Origin: Roseburia zhanii | GTDB lineage: Bacteria; Bacillota; Clostridia; Lachnospirales; Lachnospiraceae | DNA: 64,000 nt | Direction: 5' to 3' | NCBI RefSeq assembly: GCF_014287635.1 | Contig: NZ_JACOPH010000001.1 | Span: forward strand, 186,001 to 250,000 | Part shown: positions 50,334 to 59,237 of the stretch, in pieces | Position numbering within the stretch: the stretch's first letter is position 1 | Layout of the letters: every line of letters starts with the position of its first letter | Notes under the pieces: generated by a model | Database searches by the model: none | The model's input: the letters and a program-made list of their open reading frames with translations, nothing else | Told to the model about the DNA's origin: nothing | Translations under genes and position numbers: made by a program

Positions 50334-51563
50334 ATGAAGAAAAAATCAACACTGGCAAATATATTTTATAACAGCTTTGGCATGATCTTTTATTATGGAT
50401 GCCAATGGCTGACAACGATCTTAGTTGTCCGGTTATCCGGTTTTGAAGATAGCGGAAATTATTCGCTTGCCATGACATTTACCGCAGCATTTGCAATTTT
50501 AGCACTGTTTAATACCAGACAGTATCAGGTGTCAGATGTGGTAGGGGAATATTCGGACAGAACTTATATCCATTCACGTTATGTAGCAATGGCAGCAGCA
50601 TTTTTGATCTGCTTTATCGGACTGTTCTTTAATTCTTATACACTGTATCAGTGGAGCGTTATCTTATTATATATGGTCTATAAATGTATCGAAGCATGGA
50701 TCGATGTATACCATGGGATCGACCAGAAGAATGGACGTATGGATTATATCTGTTATTCCTATATCGTCCGTGGTGTCCTGATGTTTGCCGGATTCTGCGG
50801 TATCTTATATCTGACGAAAAATCTGGTATTTGCAGTAGGAAGTATCACACTTACGACGATCTTCGTCGCATTTTTCTATGACAGGAGAGTGGCAGAACGG
50901 TTTATTGCAGCAGATGCTAAAACAGATAAAGAAGCCGTAAAAAAACTGATGCTCGCCATGATCCCGTTAGTAGTAGTAGCCGTTACAAATAACCTCTCCA
51001 TTTCCCTGCCGAAATATTTCTTAGAGCGTTATTACGGGGCAACAGTTTTAGGGTATTATTCATCTGTGGCGACACCGAGTATGATCGTACAGGTCGGAGC
51101 ATCGACAATTTTCGTTCCGCTGATCACACCGCTTGCCGACCGCTTGAAAGAGAACGATAAAAAAGGGTTTTTAGATATCCTAAAGAAAGTTGCGGTCGTA
51201 TTTGCAGTGTTATCTGTATTAGCGGTTATCGTATCTGCCCTGTTAGGAGAATGGTTCTTAGTCTTAGTATTTAAAGAGGAGATCAGGCCTTATACATATT
51301 TATTTGTGCCGATCATCATATCCACACTTCTGATCAGTATCAATGCATGTATGTTTCCGGTTTGTACGGTACTGCGTGAGATCAAAGGCCAGTTGGCAGT
51401 CGGTATCGGAGGGATCATTTCTTCATGGATCGCATCGGTGGTATGTGTGAAGAAATATTCGATGGATGGAGTTGTATATGCACTGTTGATTACATTGGGC
51501 ATACAGATTATAATAGAGATATACTGTGTATATCATAAGATGAAAAAATGGAAGGAAACCTGA
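50334..51563 (+). CDS. Wzx-type polysaccharide flippase (MOP superfamily)
   Basis: 409 residues with about twelve predicted helices, the usual number for Wzx. N-terminal STLANIFYNSFGMIFYYGCQWLTTILVVRLSG matches the family start, with an Arg at the end of helix 1 and Asp-Tyr-Ser after it. RYYGATVLGYYSSVATPSMIVQVGAS in the middle is the conserved cytoplasm-facing portion. It would flip the undecaprenyl-PP oligosaccharide begun by the WbaP-like transferase at 52723. AAAAGGAAAAG precedes the ATG. This provides a third export route next to two ABC systems in the window. No dedicated Wzy is adjacent; the nearest candidates are at 8-12 kb. Confidence 0.87.
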   Translation: MKKKSTLANIFYNSFGMIFYYGCQWLTTILVVRLSGFEDSGNYSLAMTFTAAFAILALFNTRQYQVSDVVGEYSDRTYIHSRYVAMAAAFLICFIGLFFNSYTLYQWSVILLYMVYKCIEAWIDVYHGIDQKNGRMDYICYSYIVRGVLMFAGFCGILYLTKNLVFAVGSITLTTIFVAFFYDRRVAERFIAADAKTDKEAVKKLMLAMIPLVVVAVTNNLSISLPKYFLERYYGATVLGYYSSVATPSMIVQVGASTIFVPLITPLADRLKENDKKGFLDILKKVAVVFAVLSVLAVIVSALLGEWFLVLVFKEEIRPYTYLFVPIIISTLLISINACMFPVCTVLREIKGQLAVGIGGIISSWIASVVCVKKYSMDGVVYALLITLGIQIIIEIYCVYHKMKKWKET

Positions 51564-51564
51564 T

Positions 51565-52506
51565 ATGGATAAGATTGCAGTATTGATCCCATGCTATAAT
51601 GAGAGCAGGACGATCAAAAAAGTAGTAGAAGATTTTAAAAGGGTTTTACCGGAAGCCGTGATCTATGTATATGATAATAATTCTACAGACGGAACCGATG
51701 AGATCGCAAGGCAGGCTGGTGCAGTCGTGCGCTATGAGTACAAACAGGGAAAGGGAAATGTTATCCGCAGAATGTTCCGTGATATTGATGCAGAATGTTA
51801 CATCATGACAGATGGGGATGATACCTATCCGGCAGAAGCAGCACCGGAAATGATCGATATGGTATTTGAAAAGAATGCAGACATGGTTGTAGGGGACAGG
51901 CTTTCCTCTACCTATTTTACAGAAAATAAGCGTGCATTCCATAATTTTGGTAATTCCTTAGTCAGAAAAAGTATCAATATGCTGTTTGATACAGATATTA
52001 AAGATATGATGACCGGTTACCGGGCATTCAGCTATCTGTTTGTAAAATCTTTCCCGGTATTATCGAAAGGATTTGAGATCGAAACAGAAATGAGTATCCA
52101 CGCAGCAGATAAAAATATGCAGGTGGAAAATGTTGTGATCGAATACCGTGACCGTCCGGAAGGAAGTGTATCGAAATTAAATACATTTTCAGACGGATTC
52201 AGGGTACTAAAAACAATCGGAAGAATGTATCAGACTTATAAACCGATGAATTTCTTTGGAGTGCTTTCCGCAGTATTGGCATTACTTTCTATCGGGTTTA
52301 TGATACCGATCATTGTACTTTACTCAAAAACCGGACTTGTACCGCATTTTCCGACACTTATTGTATGCGGATTTGTAATGTTAGCAGCGATACAGTCATT
52401 TTTTTCAGGTCTGATCTTAAAGACCATGGGACAGAAAAACCGTCAGGATTTTGAAATGGAACTCCAGACGATCAGAATACACAGAGATGAATTATCAGGG
52501 GAATAA
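51565..52506 (+). CDS. DPM1/DPG-synthase-like glycosyltransferase family 2
   Basis: 313 residues. IAVLIPCYNESRTIKKVV, VYDNNSTDGTDE, YKQGKGNVIRRMF and MTDGDDTYPAEA (DGDD metal site) belong to the dolichyl/undecaprenyl-phosphate glucosyltransferase-like group; DMMTGYRAFSYLFVKSFPVLSKGFEIE and the RPEGSVSKLNTFSDGF block support it. Two C-terminal helices (NFFGVLSAVLALLSIGFMIP and LIVCGFVMLAAIQSFFSGLI) anchor it. It starts two bases after wzx. Likely a second Und-P-sugar synthase of this operon. Confidence 0.9.
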   Translation: MDKIAVLIPCYNESRTIKKVVEDFKRVLPEAVIYVYDNNSTDGTDEIARQAGAVVRYEYKQGKGNVIRRMFRDIDAECYIMTDGDDTYPAEAAPEMIDMVFEKNADMVVGDRLSSTYFTENKRAFHNFGNSLVRKSINMLFDTDIKDMMTGYRAFSYLFVKSFPVLSKGFEIETEMSIHAADKNMQVENVVIEYRDRPEGSVSKLNTFSDGFRVLKTIGRMYQTYKPMNFFGVLSAVLALLSIGFMIPIIVLYSKTGLVPHFPTLIVCGFVMLAAIQSFFSGLILKTMGQKNRQDFEMELQTIRIHRDELSGE

Positions 52507-52513
52507 AGAATCT

Positions 52514-52711
52514 ATGAAAGCCTATATTTGCCCGAAGTGCGGCTGGATTCGGGTGGTATCGAGAAGAAGAAATGTGGAATGCTTTAAATGTGGGGAGCCG
52601 CATATGGTGGTAACAAAGCTTCCTTATGAAAAAATTGGCCATATGACAGAAGAAGAGCGGGAAAGCTATGCAAAAACATGGCTCTATATGCATAAGGCTA
52701 AGAGCGAATGA
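52514..52711 (+). CDS. small zinc-ribbon protein (65 aa)
   Basis: 65 residues with two CXXC knuckles (YICPKCGWIR and ECFKCGEPH), a rubredoxin/zinc-ribbon-like fold, then a helical tail (MTEEERESYAKTWLYMHKAK). GGGGA lies eleven bases before ATG 52514; longer frames reading from 52451 or 52487 only extend into the previous gene. No enzymatic residues are visible. Its tight place between an Und-P glycosyltransferase and the initiating phosphotransferase suggests a regulatory or structural partner of the assembly complex. Function not recognised. Confidence 0.7.
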   Translation: MKAYICPKCGWIRVVSRRRNVECFKCGEPHMVVTKLPYEKIGHMTEEERESYAKTWLYMHKAKSE

Positions 52712-52722
52712 GGTAAGAAGTT

Positions 52723-54132
52723 ATGTATAAAAGGGAAAAGAAGAGCTGGCTAAAGCACATAGACTTTACAATCGCAGATATTCTTTGCCTGCAACTGGCT
52801 TTTATCGTGGCATATATGTGCCGTCTGGGCTGGCATCTGCCATATTCAAATGAGCCATATGAGCGTTTAGCAGTAGTTATGATACTGATCGATATCTGCG
52901 TCGTATTTTTCTTTGAACCGTATAACGGAATTTTACGCAGAGGCAAATTTCAGGAGGCAAATGCCTGTATTACCTATTGTATGATCATATTTGTCGGTGT
53001 TTTGATCTACATGGTAGCAGTCAAGCAGACAGAGATCTATTCAAGAAAAGTTGTCTTTGCATTTCTGCCGATCGCATTGGTCATGGTCTATGGCGAGCGT
53101 GTCTGTTTAAAGAAGCTGATACGGCGCAGGATCAGAAAAGAGAAGAATCTTTCGGTGATGATCCTTCTTACGACGGAAGAATATGCGAAAGAAGTATTAG
53201 AAGAATTTGCACATTTAGAATATAAAGATTTTGTCGTAGCAGGTGTGATCGTGATCGACCAGAATTTAAAAGGGATTAAGATCTGTGGTGTACCGGTCGT
53301 TGCAAATGCAGATGACTGTTATGAATATCTGCGGACGAATGTGGTAGACGAAGTCTTTATCAATGGAAATACCAGAGAGAGTTCGCAGGCATTGGCAAAC
53401 GAACTGTTAGAAATGGGAATCACGGTGCATTTTAATCTGGTACACATGAATGCGCTGGCACCGAATAAAGTCGTAGAGAAATATGGCAACTATATGGTGC
53501 TGACTTCAAGCATGAAGATCGCTTCCCCAAGGCAGATCCTTGCAAAACGTATCATGGATATTGTTGGAAGCCTGATCGGACTGATCGCCTGTGGCATTGC
53601 ATTTGTGATCTTTGCACCGATGATCAAGAAACAGTCACCGGGACCGGTATTTTTTTCGCAGATCCGTGTAGGGAAAAACGGCAGGAAGTTTAAATTATAT
53701 AAGTTCCGTTCGATGAATGTGAATGCAGAAGAACAAAAAGCAGCACTCATGGACAAAAACGAAATGCAGGGGCTGATGTTTAAGATGGCTGATGATCCCA
53801 GAATTTTCCCGATCGGTAAATTTATACGTAAGTTTTCCATTGATGAGCTGCCACAGTTTTTTAACGTATTAAAAGGTGATATGAGTCTGGTTGGAACCAG
53901 ACCGCCTACTGTCGAAGAATTTGAAAAATACCAGATCCACCATAAAGCAAGGCTTGGCATTAAACCCGGCATTACGGGTATGTGGCAGGTCAGCGGCAGG
54001 AGCGACATTAAGGATTTTGAAGAAGTTGTTGCATTAGATACACATTATATCTCACAGTGGAGTATCGGACTTGATTTTAAGATCCTCTTTAAGACGCTGC
54101 AGGTCGTGATCACCGGGAAAGGTTCAGAATAG
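52723..54132 (+). CDS. polyprenyl glycosylphosphotransferase, long polytopic form (WbaP/CpsE type)
   Basis: 469 residues. Four N-terminal helices (about 15-120), a central nucleotide-binding-like domain (VMILLTTEEYAKEVLEEF, VNADDCYEYL) and a C-terminal catalytic domain: KRIMDIVGSLIGLIACG, SPGPVFFSQIRVGKNGRKF, YKFRSM, the Asp-Glu pair in FSIDELPQFFN, SLVGTRPPTVEEF and GITGMWQVSGRS. It transfers a hexose-1-phosphate (commonly galactose or glucose) to undecaprenyl phosphate, starting the repeat unit flipped by the Wzx at 50334. It is a different architecture from the minimal PglC-like enzyme at 12320, so two distinct initiation reactions are encoded. GAGG lies upstream of the ATG. Confidence 0.94.
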   Translation: MYKREKKSWLKHIDFTIADILCLQLAFIVAYMCRLGWHLPYSNEPYERLAVVMILIDICVVFFFEPYNGILRRGKFQEANACITYCMIIFVGVLIYMVAVKQTEIYSRKVVFAFLPIALVMVYGERVCLKKLIRRRIRKEKNLSVMILLTTEEYAKEVLEEFAHLEYKDFVVAGVIVIDQNLKGIKICGVPVVANADDCYEYLRTNVVDEVFINGNTRESSQALANELLEMGITVHFNLVHMNALAPNKVVEKYGNYMVLTSSMKIASPRQILAKRIMDIVGSLIGLIACGIAFVIFAPMIKKQSPGPVFFSQIRVGKNGRKFKLYKFRSMNVNAEEQKAALMDKNEMQGLMFKMADDPRIFPIGKFIRKFSIDELPQFFNVLKGDMSLVGTRPPTVEEFEKYQIHHKARLGIKPGITGMWQVSGRSDIKDFEEVVALDTHYISQWSIGLDFKILFKTLQVVITGKGSE

Positions 54133-54137
54133 AACAG

Positions 54138-55850
54138 ATGAATATCAGATATCAGTATGAGTATGTAACAAGTCTTCTAAAGCGTTATGGCTTTCGGGGA
54201 CTTGTTTTCAAAACATTAGAAAGAATGCATTCACCGATGTTAGCATATACTGACCGGTATGTGCAGTTCCTGCCATCGAAGGAAGAATTAGAAGAGCAGA
54301 AAAAGACCAGTTTTTCTTATGCACCATTGATCAGTATTGTTGTACCGGCTTATGAAACACCGGAGGTCTACTTAAGGAAACTGATAGGAACAGTTCAGGC
54401 GCAGACCTATACGAACTGGGAATTGTGCCTTGCAGATGGAAGTAAGAGCAGACAGGTCGCACAGATCGCAGAAGAATATGCAAAAACAGATAAGCGTATC
54501 CGTTATCAGAAACTGCTTTGCAATGGCGGTATATCGGAAAATACGAATGAAGGTTTTCAAATGGCATCGGGGGCATATATCGCACTGATGGATCATGATG
54601 ATCTTTTAAGTGAAAATGCTTTATACGAAATGGTAAAGTGTTTAAATGAAAGATATCTGCCAGAGGAACGAAAGATGGCGATGATCTATTCCGATGAGGA
54701 TAAGATCAACGGAGATGGCAGTGTGTACAGCAGACCGCATTTTAAACCGGATTTTAATTTGGAATTTTTACGGCATAATAATTATTTCTGTCATTTTCTG
54801 ATGTTTTCTACAGAACTTCTGCAGAAGGCAGGCGGGCTAAACAAAGAATATGATGGTGCACAGGATTATGATTTTGTACTCCGCTGTGTCGATGCAGGAG
54901 CCCTTGTAAAACACATCCCAAAGATCCTCTATCACTGGAGGATACATGAAGGATCGACCGCAGGAAACAGTGCAGATAAAGCATATGCATTTGATAATGG
55001 GTGCCGTGCGATCGAGGCACATTTGAAGCGTGCAAATGAAGCCGGAAGTGCAGCAGTCACAGCAAATCTTGGTGTTTACCATATACAGTACCGCTTGCAG
55101 GGAACATATCAGGTCACTGTGGTATCGGAGAGTAAGAGGGAATTATCCCGTATACGGGAATATTATGAGAAACAGACAGCACACAGGGAATATCAATTAC
55201 AGATCCGGTATCTGTATGCAGATACATTTGATGGAGATGTAGAAAGATCCTGTGAAGGTGACTATATTTTATATGTGAAAAAAGGCATCAAAGTAAAGCC
55301 GCAGGGATTGATCGAAACCTTGTTAGGTTACTGTGGGCATGAACACACCGCTATCGCTGGAGCAAAGATCTTAACGAAAAAGGGAAAAGTTTCCTCATGT
55401 GGAATGACCTATGATAAAAAAGCAGGTATGATTCCGCTGTGCGGTGGCCTGAGAGCTGAATATAAGGGATATTTCCTGCATGCAGTGATCCCGAAAAGTG
55501 TCAGTGTACTGCCATTAGCCTGTGCGATGATCAAAAGAGATGCTTTTTTACGAGCCGGTGGTTTTAGCAAAAACTATCATGGGATCTATCGGGATGCAGA
55601 TCTTTGTTTCCGTTTAAGAGAGCTTTCCTATCAGGTACTTGTTGTACCGGACATTGTGGCAACGGAAGAATCTGATGGCAGCACAGAAAGTGGCATAGTA
55701 ATAAGAGAAGATACAAAAGATGGCATGAAGATGCGGATGGAAAGAGAGCAGTTTGCAGAACAGTATAAAAAACAGCTTTTACAGGACGATTTTGCATATA
55801 ACTGCAATCTGAGCCTGCAGCAGGGAAACACCTATGCAATGAAAGAATAG
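54138..55850 (+). CDS. large glycosyltransferase family 2 protein
   Basis: 570 residues. The GT-A domain begins near residue 60: PLISIVVPAYETPEVYLRKL, LADGSKSRQVA, CNGGISENTNEGF, ALMDHDDLLSENAL (DHDD site), YSDEDKINGDGS and EYDGAQDYDFVLR. The C-terminal half from about 340 carries a second, degenerate domain ending GGFSKNYHGIYRDADLCFRLRE. Same organisation as the protein at 46714, and both probably act on a rhamnose-containing polymer. It starts five bases after the WbaP-like gene. Confidence 0.88.
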   Translation: MNIRYQYEYVTSLLKRYGFRGLVFKTLERMHSPMLAYTDRYVQFLPSKEELEEQKKTSFSYAPLISIVVPAYETPEVYLRKLIGTVQAQTYTNWELCLADGSKSRQVAQIAEEYAKTDKRIRYQKLLCNGGISENTNEGFQMASGAYIALMDHDDLLSENALYEMVKCLNERYLPEERKMAMIYSDEDKINGDGSVYSRPHFKPDFNLEFLRHNNYFCHFLMFSTELLQKAGGLNKEYDGAQDYDFVLRCVDAGALVKHIPKILYHWRIHEGSTAGNSADKAYAFDNGCRAIEAHLKRANEAGSAAVTANLGVYHIQYRLQGTYQVTVVSESKRELSRIREYYEKQTAHREYQLQIRYLYADTFDGDVERSCEGDYILYVKKGIKVKPQGLIETLLGYCGHEHTAIAGAKILTKKGKVSSCGMTYDKKAGMIPLCGGLRAEYKGYFLHAVIPKSVSVLPLACAMIKRDAFLRAGGFSKNYHGIYRDADLCFRLRELSYQVLVVPDIVATEESDGSTESGIVIREDTKDGMKMRMEREQFAEQYKKQLLQDDFAYNCNLSLQQGNTYAMKE

Positions 55851-55858
55851 AGGAAAAG

Positions 55859-57034
55859 ATGAAGGATATATTTATTATAGGAAGCAAAGGGATACCGGCA
55901 GGATATGGCGGTTTTGAAACCTTTGTGGAACAGCTTACCAGATATAAAAAGAGCAATGAAATCTCTTATCATGTGGCATGTATGGGAGAAGAAAACAGGG
56001 AATATGAGTATCAGGACTGCCACTGTTTTCAGTTGAAAGTACCTAAGATCGGGCCGGCAAAGGCAGTCTGGTATGATCTTTCTGCTTTTTTTTACTGCCT
56101 GAACTATCTGAGAAAGCATCCTTCAAATGATCCGATCGTCTATGTATTAGCCTGCCGGATCGGACCGTTTACCGGATTTTTAAAGCATCTGCTGAAAAAA
56201 AGAGGCGGAAGATTGTTTGTCAATCCTGACGGACACGAATGGATGCGTGCAAAATGGAACAAAGCGATCCGCACATACTGGAAATTTTCCGAAAAGCTGA
56301 TGGTGAAACATGCCGATCTTCTGATCTGTGATTCTAAAAATATGGAGCAGTATATCAAAGATACTTATCAGAAATATACACCAGAGACGACATTTATCGC
56401 CTATGGGGCAGATGTAAAAAAGAGCACTCTTTCAGATCAGGATGAAGCTCTTTTAAAATGGTATGCAAAATGGAATTTAAAGCCACAGGAATATTATCTG
56501 ATCGTCGGAAGATTTGTGCCGGAAAATAATTACGAAACGATGATCCGTGAATTTATGCAGGCAGATACTGATAAGAAACTTGCGATCATCAGTAATGTGG
56601 AGGAAAATCCATTTTATCAGAAGTTAAAAGAAACGACCGGATTTATATCAGATAAACGGATCGTATTCTGTCAGACCGTTTATGAAGAAGAACTGTTAAA
56701 GAAGATCAGGGAGAATGCCTGTGGGTATCTGCATGGACATGAAGTCGGAGGTACAAACCCGTCTTTGTTAGAAGCATTAGCGAGCACAGAAGTCAACCTG
56801 TTGTTAGATGTCGGTTTTAATCGGGAAGTAGGAGAAGATGCGGCATTATACTGGACAAAAGAAACCGGAAATTTAGCAGCATTGATCGAGAAAACAGCAG
56901 CATTTGATAAAGAAGAAAGAAATGCATATAGCAGAAAGGCAAAGAACAGGATCTTAACGGCATACAGCAAAGAGCAGATCGCAGAAACGTATGAAAAGAC
57001 GTTTCTTGGCAGGCAGACCAGCCATAAAGGATGA
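55859..57034 (+). CDS. DUF1972 glycosyltransferase (beta-1,4-rhamnosyltransferase-like, WchF/Cps2T type)
   Basis: 391 residues. The start IFIIGSKGIPAGYGGFETFVEQL is the DUF1972 signature of rhamnosyltransferases such as pneumococcal WchF/Cps2T, which add rhamnose to the first, lipid-linked glucose. The C-terminal GT-B half has YYLIVGRFVPENN, VFCQTVYEEELL and GYLHGHEVGGTNPSLLEALAS (donor-binding E...NPSLLEAL). It follows the initiating transferase by two genes, consistent with adding the second sugar. AGAGGAAAAG precedes the ATG. Confidence 0.92.
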   Translation: MKDIFIIGSKGIPAGYGGFETFVEQLTRYKKSNEISYHVACMGEENREYEYQDCHCFQLKVPKIGPAKAVWYDLSAFFYCLNYLRKHPSNDPIVYVLACRIGPFTGFLKHLLKKRGGRLFVNPDGHEWMRAKWNKAIRTYWKFSEKLMVKHADLLICDSKNMEQYIKDTYQKYTPETTFIAYGADVKKSTLSDQDEALLKWYAKWNLKPQEYYLIVGRFVPENNYETMIREFMQADTDKKLAIISNVEENPFYQKLKETTGFISDKRIVFCQTVYEEELLKKIRENACGYLHGHEVGGTNPSLLEALASTEVNLLLDVGFNREVGEDAALYWTKETGNLAALIEKTAAFDKEERNAYSRKAKNRILTAYSKEQIAETYEKTFLGRQTSHKG

Positions 57035-57038
57035 AAAA

Positions 57039-57767
57039 ATGGATAGAATAAGGATATCAGCAGCGGTAGCAACCTATAATGGGGAGCGTTATATCAGGGA
57101 GCAGATGGATTCTATATGGAAGAATCTGTCGAAAGAAGATGAGATCATCATATCAGATGACGGTTCTAGTGACCATACATTAGAGATCTTAAAAGAATAT
57201 GAAGGAAAAGAGATCCCGGTCAAAGTGATCAAAGGTCCCGGACTTGGCATTAAGCAGAATATCAATGCGGCATTAAAAGAATGTCGCGGAGAGTATATTT
57301 TTTTGGCAGATCAGGATGATGTCTGGACGGATGATAAAGTAGAAAAAGTCATGCAGTATTTAAGCAGGGAAGACTGCAGACTGGTGACTCACGATGCGAA
57401 AGTGATGGATGCTGCGCTTATGCATGTGCAGATGGAATCTTTTTTTGCATATCGTGGTTCAAAGGCAGGATTTTTGAACAATTTGCTGAAAAACCGTTAT
57501 ATGGGATGCTGTATGGCATTTAAGAGCAGTCTGCTGCCATATGTGCTTCCGATTCCCGATGAGATTGAGATGCATGACCAGTGGATCGGAATGATAAACG
57601 ATCTTTTGCATGGAAATAGTATTTTTATACCGGATAAGCTGCTGTTGTACCGCAGGCATGATGCAAATGTATCTGATTTTTCCCATGGAACAGTGATAGA
57701 AATGCTAAAAAAGCGTATCAGGTTATTGAAATCAATCAGAAAACGTCAAAAATTATGGAAAAATTAA
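57039..57767 (+). CDS. glycosyltransferase family 2 (alpha-rhamnosyl/galactosyl type)
   Basis: 242 residues. ISAAVATYNGERYIREQMDSI, ISDDGSSDHT, FLADQDDVWTDDKV (DQDD metal site), and the CCMAFKSSLL and EMHDQWIGM blocks match the small GT2 enzymes that follow DUF1972 proteins in rhamnose-containing capsule and rhamnan loci. I choose ATG 57039, eight bases after AAAGG (57026-57030); the longer frame from 56991 overlaps the previous gene. Last gene of the large operon. Confidence 0.88.
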   Translation: MDRIRISAAVATYNGERYIREQMDSIWKNLSKEDEIIISDDGSSDHTLEILKEYEGKEIPVKVIKGPGLGIKQNINAALKECRGEYIFLADQDDVWTDDKVEKVMQYLSREDCRLVTHDAKVMDAALMHVQMESFFAYRGSKAGFLNNLLKNRYMGCCMAFKSSLLPYVLPIPDEIEMHDQWIGMINDLLHGNSIFIPDKLLLYRRHDANVSDFSHGTVIEMLKKRIRLLKSIRKRQKLWKN

Positions 57768-57929
57768 TAATTTTTGTGCAATATGTCTATGTCAGAAACA
57801 GATGATATGTTGGGAATGATTGACAGAACCGGAAAAAAGTTATATATTGATTTTAATTGTTTTTTAGAAATGAGTAACACGAAATACAATATTTCAGGAG
57901 AAGGGAATGCCTGAAAGAATGGAGTTAAG
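57768..57929 (+). other. intergenic region before the LCP gene
   Basis: AT-rich. TACAAT near 57885 could be a -10, but no -35 sits at proper distance. A short AT-only inverted repeat follows the GT2 stop. No gene seen. Confidence 0.3.
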
Positions 57930-59084
57930 ATGAGTACAAATACGAGAAATACGAGAAGAAGAAAAAAGAAAAAGAACAAAGTTATCTTATTTGCAGTGGA
58001 GATCATTGTTCTTGTCGCATTATTGATAGGTCTGCTGGTTTATTCGAAGTTGAATAAAGTCGAAAGCGGCACAGGCAATATTGACAAAGATGAGGTCAAT
58101 ATTGAATTGGATTCACAGACAGCAGAGGCATTAGAAGGATTTACCAATATTGCGCTGTTTGGTCTTGATAACCGTCAGACAGGCAACTATGACGGCGGTA
58201 ACAGTGATACAATCATGATCGCAAGTATTGATAATGATACAAAGCAGGTAAAATTGATATCTGTATATCGTGATACATTCCTGAATGTAAAGGATGATAC
58301 CTATGCAAAGATCAATTCCGCATATGCATATGGAGGACCTAAAAATGCGATCGCTGCATTAAATAAAAACCTCAACTTAGATATTGTTAATTACGTAGCT
58401 GTGGACTTTGGTGCAGTTGTCGAAGCAATCGATCTTTTAGATGGTATTGAACTGACACTTACCGACCAGGAAGTGCAGATCATGAATGATAACTATATTG
58501 ACGAGATCAATAAGGTAACCGGTCATAAGTCCGGAAAATTAAGCAGTGGCGGTACTTACACAGTAGATGGTGTACAGGCTCTGGCATACTGCCGTATCCG
58601 TTATACAGCCGGCGATGATTTCAAACGTACAGAGCGTCAGCGTACTGTACTTACAAAGATGATCGAAAAAGCACAGGGATCCAGCATTTCCACTGTCAGC
58701 AGCCTGATCGACAGTATGTTAGGAGATATTTCCACAAGCTTTACAGGTAAGGAATTATTAGCATTAGTAAGCAGTGTCATGGATTATAAACTGGCAGATA
58801 CGCATGGCTGGCCATTTGAATTATGTACAGGAAGTTATGGCTCTAAGGGAAGTTTAGTTGTTGCTACTGACCTTGAAACAAACGTAAAAGAACTGCATGA
58901 GTATCTCTTTGGTGAGAAGAATGATATCTCTAATACAGTTACAGGTATCAGTGATTATATCATCAATTATACCGGATGTACGACAAGCGCAACATCAAGA
59001 ACAGATAACCCATTGACAGGTGATGACAATACCAGTACAACAGATACACAGAATATGCTGCCGGATGATAATGCAGCCGAATAA
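57930..59084 (+). CDS. LytR-CpsA-Psr (LCP) family glycopolymer-peptidoglycan ligase
   Basis: 384 residues. A basic N-terminal cytoplasmic tail (RNTRRRKKKKNK), one membrane helix (VILFAVEIIVLVALLIGLLVY), then the extracellular LCP domain: NIALFGLDNR, NSDTIMIASID, LISVYRDTFL, YAKINSAYAYGG and YCRIRYTAGDDFKRTERQR, with the Arg and Asp residues that bind pyrophosphate-lipid. LCP enzymes move undecaprenyl-PP-linked glycopolymers onto peptidoglycan. A Thr/Ser/Asp-rich tail ends the protein. Placed right after the assembly operon, it is the likely attachment step for one or more of these polymers. GGAG precedes the ATG. Confidence 0.94.
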   Translation: MSTNTRNTRRRKKKKNKVILFAVEIIVLVALLIGLLVYSKLNKVESGTGNIDKDEVNIELDSQTAEALEGFTNIALFGLDNRQTGNYDGGNSDTIMIASIDNDTKQVKLISVYRDTFLNVKDDTYAKINSAYAYGGPKNAIAALNKNLNLDIVNYVAVDFGAVVEAIDLLDGIELTLTDQEVQIMNDNYIDEINKVTGHKSGKLSSGGTYTVDGVQALAYCRIRYTAGDDFKRTERQRTVLTKMIEKAQGSSISTVSSLIDSMLGDISTSFTGKELLALVSSVMDYKLADTHGWPFELCTGSYGSKGSLVVATDLETNVKELHEYLFGEKNDISNTVTGISDYIINYTGCTTSATSRTDNPLTGDDNTSTTDTQNMLPDDNAAE

Positions 59085-59111
59085 AGTGCCATTATAATAA
59101 GATTTTAAGAG

Positions 59112-59150
59112 GGTGAAGGATGTGATCATGCATCTTTCACCTTTTTTATA
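59112..59150 (+). terminator. Rho-independent terminator after the LCP gene
   Basis: GGTGAAGGATG (59112-59122) pairs with CATCTTTCACC (59131-59141) with one G-T, loop of eight bases, followed by TTTTTTATAT. Confidence 0.88.
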
Positions 59151-59237
59151 TGCTATTTTCACAAAAGAATCACAAATTAAGGATAAACTGACAGAGTAAT
59201 TAGAAAAGAGATCAAAGGATGAAAGGAAGTTTTGGAC

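Noticed and set aside
52451..52513. Longer start for the zinc-ribbon protein
   Set aside because: The added residues only translate the end of the previous gene in another frame.
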